DNA from: Marivibrio halodurans
GTDB lineage: Bacteria; Pseudomonadota; Alphaproteobacteria; UBA8366; Aestuariispiraceae
NCBI RefSeq assembly: GCF_017963645.1
Contig: NZ_JAGMWN010000002.1
Coordinates: forward strand, 372,001 to 436,000
Direction: 5' to 3'
Length of the DNA: 64,000 nucleotides
Part shown: positions 32,356 to 42,209 of the stretch, in pieces
How the letters are laid out: every line of letters begins with the position of its first letter
Numbering within the stretch: position 1 is the stretch's first letter
Made by a program: the position numbers and the translations under genes
Notes under the pieces: generated by a model
Told to the model about the DNA's origin: nothing
Database searches by the model: none
The model's input: the letters and a program-made list of their open reading frames with translations, nothing else

Positions 32356-34455
32356 ATGGCGACACGAATCGTCGGCTGCGATGTCGGCGGCACCTTCACC
32401 GATCTGATCCTGCTCGAGACCGGGGGGGATGGCGCGCCGGGAAGCGGGAGCGGGAGGGATGCCGTCCGCACGCGCACCCGCATCGCCAAGGTGCCGACCA
32501 CCCTCGACAATCAGGCGTTCGGGGTGCTGCGCGCGCTGGAGGCCGCCGACGCGGCGCCGGAGACGCTGGATGCGCTGGTCCACGGCACGACGACGACGAC
32601 CAATGCGCTGCTGGAGCGTAAGCTGGCCAGGACCGGGCTGATCACCACCAGGGGATTCCGCGATGTGCTGGAACTGGGCCGGCGCACGCGGCCCAGCAGC
32701 TATGGGTTGAAGGGCGGGTTCACGCCGTTGATCCCGCGCGAATTGCGCCTTGAGGTGGCGGAGCGGATGGATGCCGACGGCGGCGTCGTCATCCCGCTGG
32801 ACGAGGCGGCGGTGCGCGCGGCGGCGGAACAGTTGGCGGCGGCGGGTTGCCAGGCGCTGGTGATCCATTTCCTGCATGCCTACAAGAATCCCGCCCATGA
32901 GCGCCGCGCGATGGAGATCGCGCGCGATGTCTGGCCCAACGCCTATGTCACCGCCGGCCATCAGGTCCTGAGCGAATATCGCGAATATGAGCGCGGCGTG
33001 ACCGCGACCGTGAATGCCGCCGTGCAACCGATCCTGGAGCGTTATATCGCCCGGCTGGTAGCGGAACTCTCGGGGCGCGGCTATCGCCACGACCTGCTGG
33101 TAATGCAGGGTAACGGCGGCGTCGTCTCCGGCCGCATCGTGGCGGAGAGCGCGGTCAACACGGTGATGTCCGGCCCGGCCTCCGGCGTGATGGCGGCGGC
33201 CTATACGGGCGCCGCGGCGGGGCACCCAAACCTCGTCACCTTCGACATGGGCGGGACGAGTTGCGATGTCGGCCTGATCAAGGACGGCGTGCCTCAGGTC
33301 TCCAACGAGTTGGAGATCGAATACGCCATGCCGGTCCATGTTCCGATGGTGGATGTCCACACGATCGGCGCCGGCGGCGGCTCCATCGCCGCGATCGACG
33401 AGGGCGGCCTGCTGCGTGTCGGACCGGAAAGCGCGGGCGCGACGCCCGGTCCCATCTGCTATGGCCGGGGCGGGGAGGCGCCGACCATCACGGACGCCAA
33501 TCTGGTGCTCGGCCGGCTCGACGCGCAGGCGCTGCTCGCCGTCGACAATCCGGTCGGGATAGAGGATGTGCGCGCGGCGATCGCGACGCGGCTCGGCGCG
33601 CCCCTCGGCCTGTCCTGGGAGGAGGCGGCGGGCGCCATTCTGCGCATCGCCAACGACAAGATGGCGGGCGCGGTGCGCATGGTATCGCTCTCGCGCGGGC
33701 ACGATCCGCGCGATTTCGCGCTCTTCCCCTTCGGTGGGGCGGGGCCGTTGCACGCCGCGGCCATCGCGCGCGAACTCGGCATCCCCAGCCTGCTGGTGCC
33801 CGCGCGGCCGGGGATCACCAACGCGCTCGGCTGCGTGGTGGCGGATGTGCGTCACGACTATGTGCAGACGATCAACGAGCCGCTCGACAAGGTGGATATG
33901 GACCTCGTTCACCGCACGCTGGCCGATCAGATCGCGGCGGGCCGCGAGACCATCGCCCGCGAGGGGGTCTCGGTCGAGGATATCCGGATCGTCCACGGCG
34001 CCGACATGCAGTTCGTCGGGCAGAGCCATCTGCTCTCCGTGCCCCTCGCGGAGGCCGGGGTCGATCGCGGAACGCTGCAAGACGCCTTCGAATGGGTCTA
34101 TTGGGAACGGTTCGAGGTCGCCCTGCCGGAAATCAAGGCGAACCTCGTCAACCTGCACACGGCCGTTATCGGCAAGCGGCCGGCGGTCGATCTTTCCAAC
34201 CTGATCGACGAGGAGCGGGCGGCCGATCTTGACGGCGCGCGCCTCGGCCGGCGATCGGTCTGGTTCGAGGGCGAGGGCTGGGTCGACACGCCGCGCTATG
34301 CCCGGGGCAAGCTGGCCGCCGGGTTCGAGATCGAAGGCCCCGCGATCGTCGAGCAGCTCGACACCACGGTCCTGATCGAACCCGGCATGCGCGCCGTGGT
34401 CGATGTGCTGGGCAATCTCGAAATCCGGATAGAAGCCCGGACCGGGAGGGGATGA
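32356..34455 (+). CDS. hyuA: Hydantoinase/oxoprolinase subunit A
   Basis: A 699-residue ATP-dependent ring-opening amidohydrolase subunit of the HyuA/5-oxoprolinase/acetone carboxylase beta family. It begins VGCDVGGTFTDLIL with a sugar-kinase/Hsp70-like phosphate-binding loop, and carries the second phosphate motif FDMGGTSCDVGLI and the GHDPRDFALFPFGGAGPLHA segment. It acts with HyuB on hydantoins, 5-oxoproline or related lactams; the substrate is unknown. The stop overlaps the hyuB start by four bases. Confidence 0.94.
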   Translation: MATRIVGCDVGGTFTDLILLETGGDGAPGSGSGRDAVRTRTRIAKVPTTLDNQAFGVLRALEAADAAPETLDALVHGTTTTTNALLERKLARTGLITTRGFRDVLELGRRTRPSSYGLKGGFTPLIPRELRLEVAERMDADGGVVIPLDEAAVRAAAEQLAAAGCQALVIHFLHAYKNPAHERRAMEIARDVWPNAYVTAGHQVLSEYREYERGVTATVNAAVQPILERYIARLVAELSGRGYRHDLLVMQGNGGVVSGRIVAESAVNTVMSGPASGVMAAAYTGAAAGHPNLVTFDMGGTSCDVGLIKDGVPQVSNELEIEYAMPVHVPMVDVHTIGAGGGSIAAIDEGGLLRVGPESAGATPGPICYGRGGEAPTITDANLVLGRLDAQALLAVDNPVGIEDVRAAIATRLGAPLGLSWEEAAGAILRIANDKMAGAVRMVSLSRGHDPRDFALFPFGGAGPLHAAAIARELGIPSLLVPARPGITNALGCVVADVRHDYVQTINEPLDKVDMDLVHRTLADQIAAGRETIAREGVSVEDIRIVHGADMQFVGQSHLLSVPLAEAGVDRGTLQDAFEWVYWERFEVALPEIKANLVNLHTAVIGKRPAVDLSNLIDEERAADLDGARLGRRSVWFEGEGWVDTPRYARGKLAAGFEIEGPAIVEQLDTTVLIEPGMRAVVDVLGNLEIRIEARTGRG

Positions 34456-36212
34456 GCATGGCGGAGGCGAAGGATATGGCGGACGAAACCGCGATCGACC
34501 CCGTGACCCTGACGGTGATTCAGAACGGCCTCGCCCAGGTCTGCAACGAGATGGACCTGGCCTTCTGCCGGGCGGCCTTCTCGCCGGTCATCTCGGAGGC
34601 GATGGACCGTTCCGACGGGATCTATGCCGCCGGGGACGGTGCGCTGATCGCGCAGGGCGATCTCGGCCTGCCGGTTTTCGTCGGCACCATGCAATACGGC
34701 ACCCAGGCGGTGATCGAGCGGGTGACGGACCCAAGGCCCGACGATGTCGTCATCTGCAACGACCCCTATCTGGGCGGCACGCATCTGATGGATGTGCGGT
34801 TCTATCGGCCGTTCTTCTATCGGGGGGAGTTGTTCTGCTGGCTCGCCAATACCGGCCATTGGCCGGATACGGGCGGGATGGTGCCGGGCGGTTTCTCCGC
34901 GCGCGCGACGGAGGTCGAGCAGGAGGGGCTGCGCCTGCCGCCGGTGAAACTCTTCAAGCAGGGCGAACTCGATCCCGAGATTCTGGCGATCATCCAATCG
35001 AATATCCGCATCTCCGAACAGCGCATCGGCGATATCAAGGCCCAGGCGGCGGCGCTGAAGATCGGAGATAAGCGGCTGACGGCGCTGCTGGACCGCTATG
35101 GGGCGGAGACGGTGAAGGCGGCGATCGCCCAGCTCCGCGCGCGTTCCAGCCAACTGATGCGCGCCAAGATCGCCACCATCCCCGACGGCACCTATGAGGG
35201 CGAGGCCTTCGTCGATAGCGACGGCGTGGTGGACGAGCCGCTGCGCATCGCCATGCGCATCACGGTCGCGGGCGAGGAAATGACCTTCGACATGTCGGAA
35301 AGCTCGCCACCCTGCCGCGGGCCGATGAACAGCGTGATCGCAACGACGCGTTCCTCCGTCTATCTGGCGATGAAGCACATCTTCCCCGACGTGCCGCTGA
35401 ATGCCGGAACCTACGAGCCGCTGCATATTGTCGATCCCCGGGGCACCTTCCTCTATGCGGAATATCCGCGTCCCGTTTCCGGCTGCGCGGCAGAGGTGTC
35501 CCAACGCATCGCGGAGGCGGTGTTCGCCGCGCTGACCAAGGCTATTCCGGACCAGCTCTTCGCCGCGCCGGCGGGCTCCAGCGGCAATTTCGCGCTCGGT
35601 GGGCACGACCCGGTGAAGGGACGGTCCTATGTGATGTATGTGATCTCCGGCGGCGGCTATGGCGGCTATGCCGAGGGGGATGGCCTCACGAACGGCTGCT
35701 CCACCATCGGGATTTCCAAGTCCCAGCCGGTCGAGGTGTTGGAGCAGTATTTCCCCGTCCTCTTCCACGAATATGCGTTGCATGAGGGCTCGGGCGGGGC
35801 GGGCGCGTCGCGCGGTGGCTTCGGGCTCAACTATGCGCTCTCCGTCCGGCGGGGGGAGGCGCGGGCCTCCATGGTGATGGATCACGGCCGCACCGGCCCG
35901 CAGGGTGTGCTGGGCGGTAAGGACGGCGGGCCGAACAGGGTGCGCGTCGATTTCGCCGACGGGAAAAGTCACGCGCCCGCCCATCTCTCGAAGGATCAGG
36001 ATATCGCCATCGGGCCGGGCGACGTGGTGCGGGTCTCCACCCCCGGCGGGGGCGGATATGGCGCGCCCTTCGCGCGCGATCCGGCCAAGGTGGCCGCCGA
36101 CGTCGCGCGCGGCTATTACAGCGCCGAGGAGGCGGCCGCCCTGTTCGGCGTCGCGCTCGACGAGGGCGGCGTGGTGGACGCGGCCGCGACCGCGCGGCTG
36201 CGCGGGACGTGA
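34452..36212 (+). CDS. hyuB: Hydantoinase/oxoprolinase subunit B
   Basis: A 586-residue partner of HyuA, with the typical NDPYLGGTHLMDVRFYRPFF motif, GHWPDTGGMVPGGFSARATEVEQEGLRLPPVKL, and a glycine-rich end (VVRVSTPGGGGYGAPFARDP). The pair opens a cyclic amide using ATP in this family. The ATGA overlap with hyuA points to translational coupling. No transporter is attached, so the source of substrate is unclear. Confidence 0.94.
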   Translation: MSMAEAKDMADETAIDPVTLTVIQNGLAQVCNEMDLAFCRAAFSPVISEAMDRSDGIYAAGDGALIAQGDLGLPVFVGTMQYGTQAVIERVTDPRPDDVVICNDPYLGGTHLMDVRFYRPFFYRGELFCWLANTGHWPDTGGMVPGGFSARATEVEQEGLRLPPVKLFKQGELDPEILAIIQSNIRISEQRIGDIKAQAAALKIGDKRLTALLDRYGAETVKAAIAQLRARSSQLMRAKIATIPDGTYEGEAFVDSDGVVDEPLRIAMRITVAGEEMTFDMSESSPPCRGPMNSVIATTRSSVYLAMKHIFPDVPLNAGTYEPLHIVDPRGTFLYAEYPRPVSGCAAEVSQRIAEAVFAALTKAIPDQLFAAPAGSSGNFALGGHDPVKGRSYVMYVISGGGYGGYAEGDGLTNGCSTIGISKSQPVEVLEQYFPVLFHEYALHEGSGGAGASRGGFGLNYALSVRRGEARASMVMDHGRTGPQGVLGGKDGGPNRVRVDFADGKSHAPAHLSKDQDIAIGPGDVVRVSTPGGGGYGAPFARDPAKVAADVARGYYSAEEAAALFGVALDEGGVVDAAATARLRGT

Positions 36213-36236
36213 GCGGGCGGGCAGGGAAGAGGTGGC

Positions 36237-36554
36237 CTATCGCGTCGGCGGGTTGGTCGCGCGGCACATCGCGTCGGCGCGGGATTTGAACAGCTTCTCC
36301 TGCGCGTCCTCGATCATGCCCTCCGCGCGCATCTGGTCGATATCCCCGAAGCGTTCGTCCCGGCAGGCGCGATAGGCGGCGAGCGCCGGGTCCTCGCTTA
36401 CCGTGGCCGCGGCGGGAAACAACGTCTCGCGCTCGTACCAGACGAGGAAGCCGGCGGCCGCCAGCACCACCCCGGCGGCGGCGAGGCGCGCCGGCCGCCC
36501 GTCGAGGGCCGAGCGGGACCGACCGGCATCGTCATCGAAACCCGTATCACCCAT
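36237..36554 (-). CDS. Small membrane-anchored protein of unknown function
   Basis: A 105-residue protein with one membrane helix (about 24-43, LAAAGVVLAAAGFLVWY). It has an acidic N-terminus and an exported or cytoplasmic tail containing two cysteines (AYRACRDERFGDIDQM and DAMCRATNPP). I do not recognise the family. The two cysteines in helical segments suggest an envelope protein with a disulfide. The gene is convergent with hyuB. Start at 36554 or 36575. Confidence 0.6.
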   Translation of the reverse strand: MGDTGFDDDAGRSRSALDGRPARLAAAGVVLAAAGFLVWYERETLFPAAATVSEDPALAAYRACRDERFGDIDQMRAEGMIEDAQEKLFKSRADAMCRATNPPTR

Positions 36555-36718
36555 TTCCGGGGCGCCTCCATCCACGTTCGCCGGATAGCCGCGACGACCA
36601 TATCAGATTTCCGGGGGCGTGTCGGCGTCCAACGGCCTCGATTGACAGGCGCGGCCGGTGGGGCTATCGCCCAACGACGCGCGCCCCCGAGACCCGCCCG
36701 AGAGCAAGGATCGGTTCC

Positions 36719-37972
36719 ATGTACGAAAATCCCGTCATCACCGTCGTCGGGCTCGGCTATGTCGGCTTGCCGCTGGCCGTGGCGCTGGCCCGTCATTTCG
36801 AGGTGATGGGCTATGACATCGACGAGAAGCGGATTGCCGAACTGCGCTCCGGTCACGACCGAACGGGGGAGTTGAGCCGGGGCGAACTGACCGACAGCGC
36901 GCTGGAATATGTGACCGATCCCGAGGCGCTGAAAGAGGCGCATATCTTCATCGTTACCGTGCCGACGCCGGTCGATGCGGAGAACAAGCCCGATCTGCGC
37001 GCGGTAGAAAGCGCGTCGCGCTTCGTCGGCTCGTTGATCCGCATGGGCTCCGTCGTCGTTTATGAAAGCACGGTCTATCCCGGCTGCACGGAGGCGTTCT
37101 GCGGCCCGATCCTGGAGGCGGAATCGGACCTGATCGCGGGACAGGATTTCTTCCTCGGCTATTCGCCGGAACGGATCAATCCGGGCGACAAGGTGCACCG
37201 CGTCGACAGCATCACCAAGGTCGTGGCGGGCCAGACCGAGAAAGTCGCCCAGTTGCTGGCCCAGGTCTATGGTGCGATGAATGGCAACGATACCTTCATC
37301 GCCCGCGATATCCGCACGGCCGAGGCGTCCAAGGTGATCGAGAACGCCCAGCGCGACATCAACATCGCCTTCGTCAACGAGATCGCGGAGATCTTCGGCA
37401 AGATGGGCCTCTCCATCTACGACGTGCTGGAAGCCGCGAACACGAAATGGAACTTCCTGCCCTTTAGCCCGGGGTTGGTCGGCGGGCACTGCATCGGGGT
37501 CGATCCCTATTACCTCGCCCATGCGGCGGAGAAGATTGGCGTCGATCCCCGGGTCATCCTTTCCGGCCGGCGGATCAACGACAACATGGCGCGGTCGATC
37601 GCCGCGCGTCTCGACGCGGAACTGCCGCGCGGCGCGCGGATCTTGATGCTGGGCTTCACCTTCAAGGAGAACGTGCCCGACATCCGCAACACGAAGGTGA
37701 TCGACCTCGTCCGCGCGCTGGAGGAGAAAGGCCACGACGTCGCGGTTTACGATCCCATCGCCGACGCCGATGAGATCCGCGCGCATTACGACCTCTCCGT
37801 GATCGAGACGCCGGAACTGGCCTATGACGCCGTGGTCGGCGCCGTGCCGCATAGCGGCTTCGCGGAATTGCCGTTGCGCGGGCTGGTGCGGGCGGACGGT
37901 CTGGTCGCCGACATCAAGGGGATATGGCGCAAGCGCTCGGTCCCGCAGGGCTTGCGCTACTGGACGCTTTAG
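36719..37972 (+). CDS. tviB: UDP-sugar 6-dehydrogenase (TviB/WbpA type)
   Basis: A 417-residue nucleotide-sugar dehydrogenase, probably oxidising UDP-N-acetyl-hexosamine to the uronic acid for a surface glycan. Features are the N-terminal VVGLGYVGLPLAVALARHF NAD site, VPTPVDAENKPDLRAV, VYESTVYPGCTE, the catalytic Cys in GLVGGHCIGVDPYYLAHAAEKIG, and the C-terminal TFKENVPDIRNTKVIDLVRALEEKGHDVAVYDP. UDP-glucose dehydrogenase is less likely given the TviB-like insertion and length. No other capsule or LPS gene adjoins it, so it is an isolated member of that pathway. Confidence 0.9.
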   Translation: MYENPVITVVGLGYVGLPLAVALARHFEVMGYDIDEKRIAELRSGHDRTGELSRGELTDSALEYVTDPEALKEAHIFIVTVPTPVDAENKPDLRAVESASRFVGSLIRMGSVVVYESTVYPGCTEAFCGPILEAESDLIAGQDFFLGYSPERINPGDKVHRVDSITKVVAGQTEKVAQLLAQVYGAMNGNDTFIARDIRTAEASKVIENAQRDINIAFVNEIAEIFGKMGLSIYDVLEAANTKWNFLPFSPGLVGGHCIGVDPYYLAHAAEKIGVDPRVILSGRRINDNMARSIAARLDAELPRGARILMLGFTFKENVPDIRNTKVIDLVRALEEKGHDVAVYDPIADADEIRAHYDLSVIETPELAYDAVVGAVPHSGFAELPLRGLVRADGLVADIKGIWRKRSVPQGLRYWTL

Positions 37973-37991
37973 GTCGGCCGGGCCGGGCCGC

Positions 37992-38576
37992 CTATCCCAG
38001 CAGCACGCCCGCGCGCATGCCGATGACGAGTTGCCCCAGGAAGAAATCCGCCGCCGCCAGTCCGATCGCCACGCCCATCGGGCAGTCGAAGACGCGCCGG
38101 GCGAGCTTTATCCGGAACAGGATCAGCCAGAACATCAGCACGATCCCCGGCAGGCCCAGCGTCCCGCCGGTGGCCCCGAATCCGACCAGGATACCCGTCG
38201 CGATGACGGAGGCCGGGACGATCACCCAGTTATAGGCGCTGATATAGCGAGCATAAGCCTCCGGCTGCTTCAGCACCAGATCGCAAATCATCACCATGGC
38301 CAGCGGCCAATAGACCACGTCGATCGCATAGGCCGAAAGCTCCGCGATCAACCGCGTGAGCCAGGGCACATCCTCCGCCGCCGTGCCGCCGTCGAGGGTC
38401 AGCGCGATCAGCAGATGCAGCGGCAGCACGAGGACCGGCGCCCAGAAGCTTTTCCACACATCCTCGATATCGTCGCCGAAACGCGGCAGTTGCTTGGCGT
38501 CGAAGGTCAGGAAGAAGCGGAAGGCGGCCTCGATCCGGCCGGCGGCCTCGGCGGGGGATATGGGGTGAAGTCGCAT
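37992..38576 (-). CDS. Multi-pass membrane protein of unknown function
   Basis: A 194-residue protein with about four membrane helices (about 45-61, 86-105, 118-138, 139-154, and a C-terminal hydrophobic stretch). The cytoplasmic start contains RFFLTFDAKQLPRFGDDIEDVWKSFW. I see no enzymatic motif and do not recognise it with certainty; alphaproteobacteria carry similar hypothetical proteins near dapE. It starts 22 bp downstream of dapE on the same strand, so it may be co-transcribed. Confidence 0.65.
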   Translation of the reverse strand: MRLHPISPAEAAGRIEAAFRFFLTFDAKQLPRFGDDIEDVWKSFWAPVLVLPLHLLIALTLDGGTAAEDVPWLTRLIAELSAYAIDVVYWPLAMVMICDLVLKQPEAYARYISAYNWVIVPASVIATGILVGFGATGGTLGLPGIVLMFWLILFRIKLARRVFDCPMGVAIGLAAADFFLGQLVIGMRAGVLLG

Positions 38577-38598
38577 CGCGTCCGGCGCTCCCCGCCGG

Positions 38599-39816
38599 TC
38601 AGGCGCGCGCGAAATAGCCGGCGATCACCCGGCCATAGATTCGCGTCAGTGCCGCTATATCCGAGACGGATACCCGCTCGTCCACCTTGTGCATGGTCTG
38701 TCCGACCAAACCGAAATCGACCACCATGGGGCAGTAGTCCTTGATGAAGCGACTGTCGGACGTGCCGCCGGTGGTGCTGGGCGCGCAGGTCTCGCCGGTT
38801 TCGGTCAGGCAGGCCTCCGCGATCAATTCGCTCAACAGGCAGGGCGGGGTGACGAAGCTCTCCCCGGAGACGCGCACCTCGAAGTCATAGCGCGCATCCT
38901 CGCCCGCCGCCTCCGCCAGCACGGCGCGCAGCCGTTCCTCCAGCGAGGCGCCGCTATGCAGATCGTTGAAACGGATGTTGAAGACGGCCCGCGCTTCCCC
39001 CGGCACGATATTGGTCGCGCTGTTGCCGACATCCACGGTGGAAATGGCGAGGGTCGAGGGCTGGAAATGCTCCGACCCCCGGTCGAGTTCCATCGCCAGT
39101 AGCGCGTTCAGCATGCGCACGATCCGGTGCGCGGCATTGTCCGCCAGATGGACGTATCCGGTATGGCCCTGCACCCCGTGAACGGTAAGGAAGCCGTTCA
39201 GGCTGCCGCGCCGGCCGATCTTCATCATCTCGCCCAGGCGCGTGGGGTTCGTCGGCTCGCCGGTGATGCAGGCGTCGATCCGCTCCCCCCGTTCCGCCAG
39301 GGCGGGCAGCATCTTGCGCGTGCCGTTGATCGAGGGGCCTTCCTCGTCGCCGGTGATCAGCAGGCTGATGGAGCCGCGTCCGGCCTTTCCCTCTCCCCCG
39401 TCACCGGCCAGATAGGCCGCCGCCGCGGCGACGAAGCAGGCGATCGCGCCCTTCATGTCGCTCGCCCCCCGGCCGAAGAGCGTGCCGTCGATCACCTCCG
39501 CGGCGAAGGGATCGACCGTCCAGCCGGCGGGGTTGCCGACCGGCACCACGTCGGTATGTCCGGCGAAGCAGAGGTTCGGACCCTCCCGCCCGATGCGGGC
39601 ATAGAGATTGTCGACCGGGTCGGTCCCCGCCTCCTCGAAGGGCAGGCGGATGCAATCGAAGCCGAGTTTCTCCAGAACCTCCTGCAGCAGGTCGAGCGCG
39701 CCGCCCTCCGCCGGTGTCACGCTCTCGCACCGGATCAGGTCGCGGGCGAGCGCCAGCGCGTCGATCCTCGGGCCCTCACTCGGGTGTTCCTGATGCGTGC
39801 GGGTCTCGTCCGGCAT
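38599..39816 (-). CDS. dapE: Succinyl-diaminopimelate desuccinylase DapE
   Basis: A zinc metallohydrolase of the M20 family that removes succinate from N-succinyl-LL-diaminopimelate in lysine and peptidoglycan precursor synthesis. The 405-residue protein has the metal-site motifs [12 protein letters not shown] and [14 protein letters not shown], and the catalytic Glu in [16 protein letters not shown]. The closing [19 protein letters not shown] is typical. The start at 39816 follows an AGGAG element; a longer frame is not supported. It is behind dapD by 34 bases, so both lysine steps sit in one operon. Confidence 0.94.
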   Translation of the reverse strand: MPDETRTHQEHPSEGPRIDALALARDLIRCESVTPAEGGALDLLQEVLEKLGFDCIRLPFEEAGTDPVDNLYARIGREGPNLCFAGHTDVVPVGNPAGWTVDPFAAEVIDGTLFGRGASDMKGAIACFVAAAAAYLAGDGGEGKAGRGSISLLITGDEEGPSINGTRKMLPALAERGERIDACITGEPTNPTRLGEMMKIGRRGSLNGFLTVHGVQGHTGYVHLADNAAHRIVRMLNALLAMELDRGSEHFQPSTLAISTVDVGNSATNIVPGEARAVFNIRFNDLHSGASLEERLRAVLAEAAGEDARYDFEVRVSGESFVTPPCLLSELIAEACLTETGETCAPSTTGGTSDSRFIKDYCPMVVDFGLVGQTMHKVDERVSVSDIAALTRIYGRVIAGYFARA

Positions 39817-39850
39817 GGGGGGGCGGGGCTCCTGTCTCGGTACCCTTGTC

Positions 39851-40699
39851 TCAGGTGCGCAGCAATTCGGTGATCGAGGTCTTGGAGCGCGTCCTGTCAT
39901 CGACGCGCTTGACGATCACGGCGCAATAGAGACCCGGGCCCGGGCTGCCGTCCGGCAGGTCCTTGCCGGGCATGGTGCCGGGCACGACGACGGCGTTGGC
40001 CGGTACGCGGCCGGTGAAGATCTCGCCCGTCGTGCGGTCGACGATCTTGGTCGAGGCGCCGATATAGACGCCCATGGAGAGGACGGCGCCGCTTTCCACG
40101 ATCACGCCCTCGGCCACCTCGGCGCGCGCGCCGATGAAGGCGCCGTCCTCGATGATGACGGGGCCCGCCTGCAGCGGCTCCAGCACGCCGCCGATACCGG
40201 CGCCGCCTGAGAGGTGGACGCCCTTGCCGATCTGCGCGCACGAGCCGACGGTCGCCCAGGTGTCGACCATCGTGCCCTCGTCCACATAGGCGCCGAGATT
40301 GACGAAGCTCGGCATCAGCACGACGCCCTTGGCGATATAGGCGGAGCGGCGCACGACGCAGTTCGGCACGGCGCGGAAGCCGGCCTCGCGGAATTCCTTC
40401 TCGCCCCAGCCGGAGAACTTGCTGGGCACCTTGTCCCACCAATTGGCGTCGCCGCCGGGACCGCCCGCGATCGTCGTCATGTCGTTCAGGCGGAAGGACA
40501 GCAGCACCGCCTTCTTCAGCCACTGATTGACCGTCCAGCCGTCGTCGCCCTTCTCGGCCACGCGCGCGGCCCCGGAATCGAGCAGGTTGAGCGCGTCATC
40601 GACCGCTTCGCGGATCGCGCCGCCGGTCTTTGCGTCGATCTCGCCGATCTTGTTGTCGAAGGCGTCGTCGATGGTCGCTTGCAGGTCTTCATGGGCCAT
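39851..40699 (-). CDS. dapD: Tetrahydrodipicolinate N-succinyltransferase DapD
   Basis: The succinyltransferase that acts on tetrahydrodipicolinate with succinyl-CoA, one step before the aminotransferase and DapE. The 282-residue protein has an N-terminal helical domain ([14 protein letters not shown]) and a left-handed beta helix of hexapeptide repeats ([60 protein letters not shown]). The end [26 protein letters not shown] is family-like. It sits just upstream of dapE. Confidence 0.97.
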   Translation of the reverse strand: MAHEDLQATIDDAFDNKIGEIDAKTGGAIREAVDDALNLLDSGAARVAEKGDDGWTVNQWLKKAVLLSFRLNDMTTIAGGPGGDANWWDKVPSKFSGWGEKEFREAGFRAVPNCVVRRSAYIAKGVVLMPSFVNLGAYVDEGTMVDTWATVGSCAQIGKGVHLSGGAGIGGVLEPLQAGPVIIEDGAFIGARAEVAEGVIVESGAVLSMGVYIGASTKIVDRTTGEIFTGRVPANAVVVPGTMPGKDLPDGSPGPGLYCAVIVKRVDDRTRSKTSITELLRT

Positions 40700-40852
40700 G
40701 GCGCGCGCGTTCCTTCCCGTTTCCTCGCGTGCTTGGAGGGCGTCGTCCCGGATCGCGCGATCCGGGCCGGGTCCGTCCGAATGGCGCGCACTCTACCGAC
40801 CGGACCTAGGGCGTCAAGCGGCGCACGCGCGGCCGGAGGAAGCGCGCGAGCG

Positions 40853-41296
40853 CTATTTCACGACGACGACCGTGCAGTCGGCGAGCGAGGTGACCTTGTG
40901 GCTGACGGAGCCGAGCAGCGCGGCCTCCAGATCGCCCAGGCCGCGGCTGCCGATCACCGCGCAATCCACCTTCGTGCGCTTGATATAGTCGCAGATGGTG
41001 CGTGCCGGCTGCCCCTCCAGCACGACGGTCTCCACCCGCACCGTCTCGCGCGATTTGGCACGTTTCTTGGCCTCGTCCAGCACGCCTTCCGTCATCGGCT
41101 CCAGGACATAGGTCGCCTCGCCCATCAGGCTCTCGCTCTGGAAGAATTCCTTCAGTTTCGGCGATAGTTTCATGGGCTTGGCGACGGTCAGGATCGTCAG
41201 TGTCGCGCCGAACTTCTCCGCCATCTCGCTCGCCACCTCGACCGAGCGCAGCGAATGTTCCGAGCCGTCGACGGCGCATAGAATCTTCTTGAACAT
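40853..41296 (-). CDS. Universal stress protein (UspA family)
   Basis: A 147-residue single Usp domain. It has the start MFKKILCAVDGSEHSLRSVEVA and the ATP-binding loop VIGSRGLGDLEAALLGSVSHKVTSLADCTVVVVK at the end (G-x2-G-x9-G-S). It probably binds ATP and helps survival under stress. It is separated from dapD by 153 bp and from the divergent rpe by 217 bp. No specific partner is evident. Confidence 0.94.
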   Translation of the reverse strand: MFKKILCAVDGSEHSLRSVEVASEMAEKFGATLTILTVAKPMKLSPKLKEFFQSESLMGEATYVLEPMTEGVLDEAKKRAKSRETVRVETVVLEGQPARTICDYIKRTKVDCAVIGSRGLGDLEAALLGSVSHKVTSLADCTVVVVK

Positions 41297-41513
41297 GGCT
41301 TTCCCCCTTGTTTCCCCCGCGAAGTGTTCACCCCGGCGGACAGCCTAGCCGGGTTTCTTGCACGGGGGCCAGCGCAATACTGTTCCCTTCGCGCCGGTTT
41401 CGCCCTCTTCAGGGGCGTCGGTGGGAAGTGTCCATGCCCTCGATCGCTACCGAAAGCGGCGATGACGGCGTGGGCGCTTGCGTGCCGTCCTCTGGGGGAC
41501 TACGTAAACCGTC

Positions 41514-42173
41514 ATGCAACAGCCCGTGCGCATCGCCCCGTCGATTCTGTCCGCCGACTTCGCGAGGTTGGGGGAGGAGGTGCGCGCCATCGACGCCGCC
41601 GGCGCGGATTATATCCATATCGATGTGATGGACGGCCATTTCGTGCCCAATATCACGATCGGCCCCGCCGTCGTCGCGGCGCTGCGCCCGCACAGCGACA
41701 AGGTGTTCGACGCGCACCTGATGATCGCGCCGGCCGATCCCTACCTGGAAGCCTTCGCGCAGGCCGGGGCCGACATCATCTCCATCCATCCGGAGGCGGG
41801 GCCGCATCTCCATCGCTCGCTCCAGACCATCAAGGCGCTCGGCCGGAAGGCGGGGGTCGTTCTCAATCCCGCGACGCCGGTCGCGGTGGTGGCGGAGGTG
41901 CTGGACCTGATCGACCTGGTGCTGGTGATGTCGGTCAATCCCGGCTTCGGCGGGCAGAGCTTCATCGAGAGTCAATTGCCGAAGATCGAACGGCTGCGCG
42001 CGATGATCGACGCGAGCGGCCGCGCGATCGATCTGGAGGTCGATGGCGGCGTCAACCGGGAGACCGCGCGGCGCTGCATCGCCGCCGGCGCGGATGTCCT
42101 GGTCGCCGGCAGCGCCACCTTCAAGGGCGGTCCGTCCGCCTATGCCGAGAACATCGCCCGCCTGCGCGGGTAG
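41514..42173 (+). CDS. rpe: Ribulose-phosphate 3-epimerase
   Basis: It interconverts ribulose-5-phosphate and xylulose-5-phosphate in the pentose phosphate or Calvin pathways. The 219-residue TIM barrel has [34 protein letters not shown] (metal ligands), [17 protein letters not shown] and the phosphate-binding loop [11 protein letters not shown] ... LVAGSATF. No other pentose phosphate gene is adjacent. The heparinase gene follows after 36 bp. Confidence 0.97.
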   Translation: MQQPVRIAPSILSADFARLGEEVRAIDAAGADYIHIDVMDGHFVPNITIGPAVVAALRPHSDKVFDAHLMIAPADPYLEAFAQAGADIISIHPEAGPHLHRSLQTIKALGRKAGVVLNPATPVAVVAEVLDLIDLVLVMSVNPGFGGQSFIESQLPKIERLRAMIDASGRAIDLEVDGGVNRETARRCIAAGADVLVAGSATFKGGPSAYAENIARLRG

Positions 42174-42209
42174 GAATCCGTCCACGTCACCCAGGGGTCG
42201 CCGCGCGCC

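Noticed and set aside
31243-34158. 971-codon open frame on the minus strand across the MCP and hyuA
   Set aside because: It crosses two well-supported genes in other frames and has no recognisable motif.
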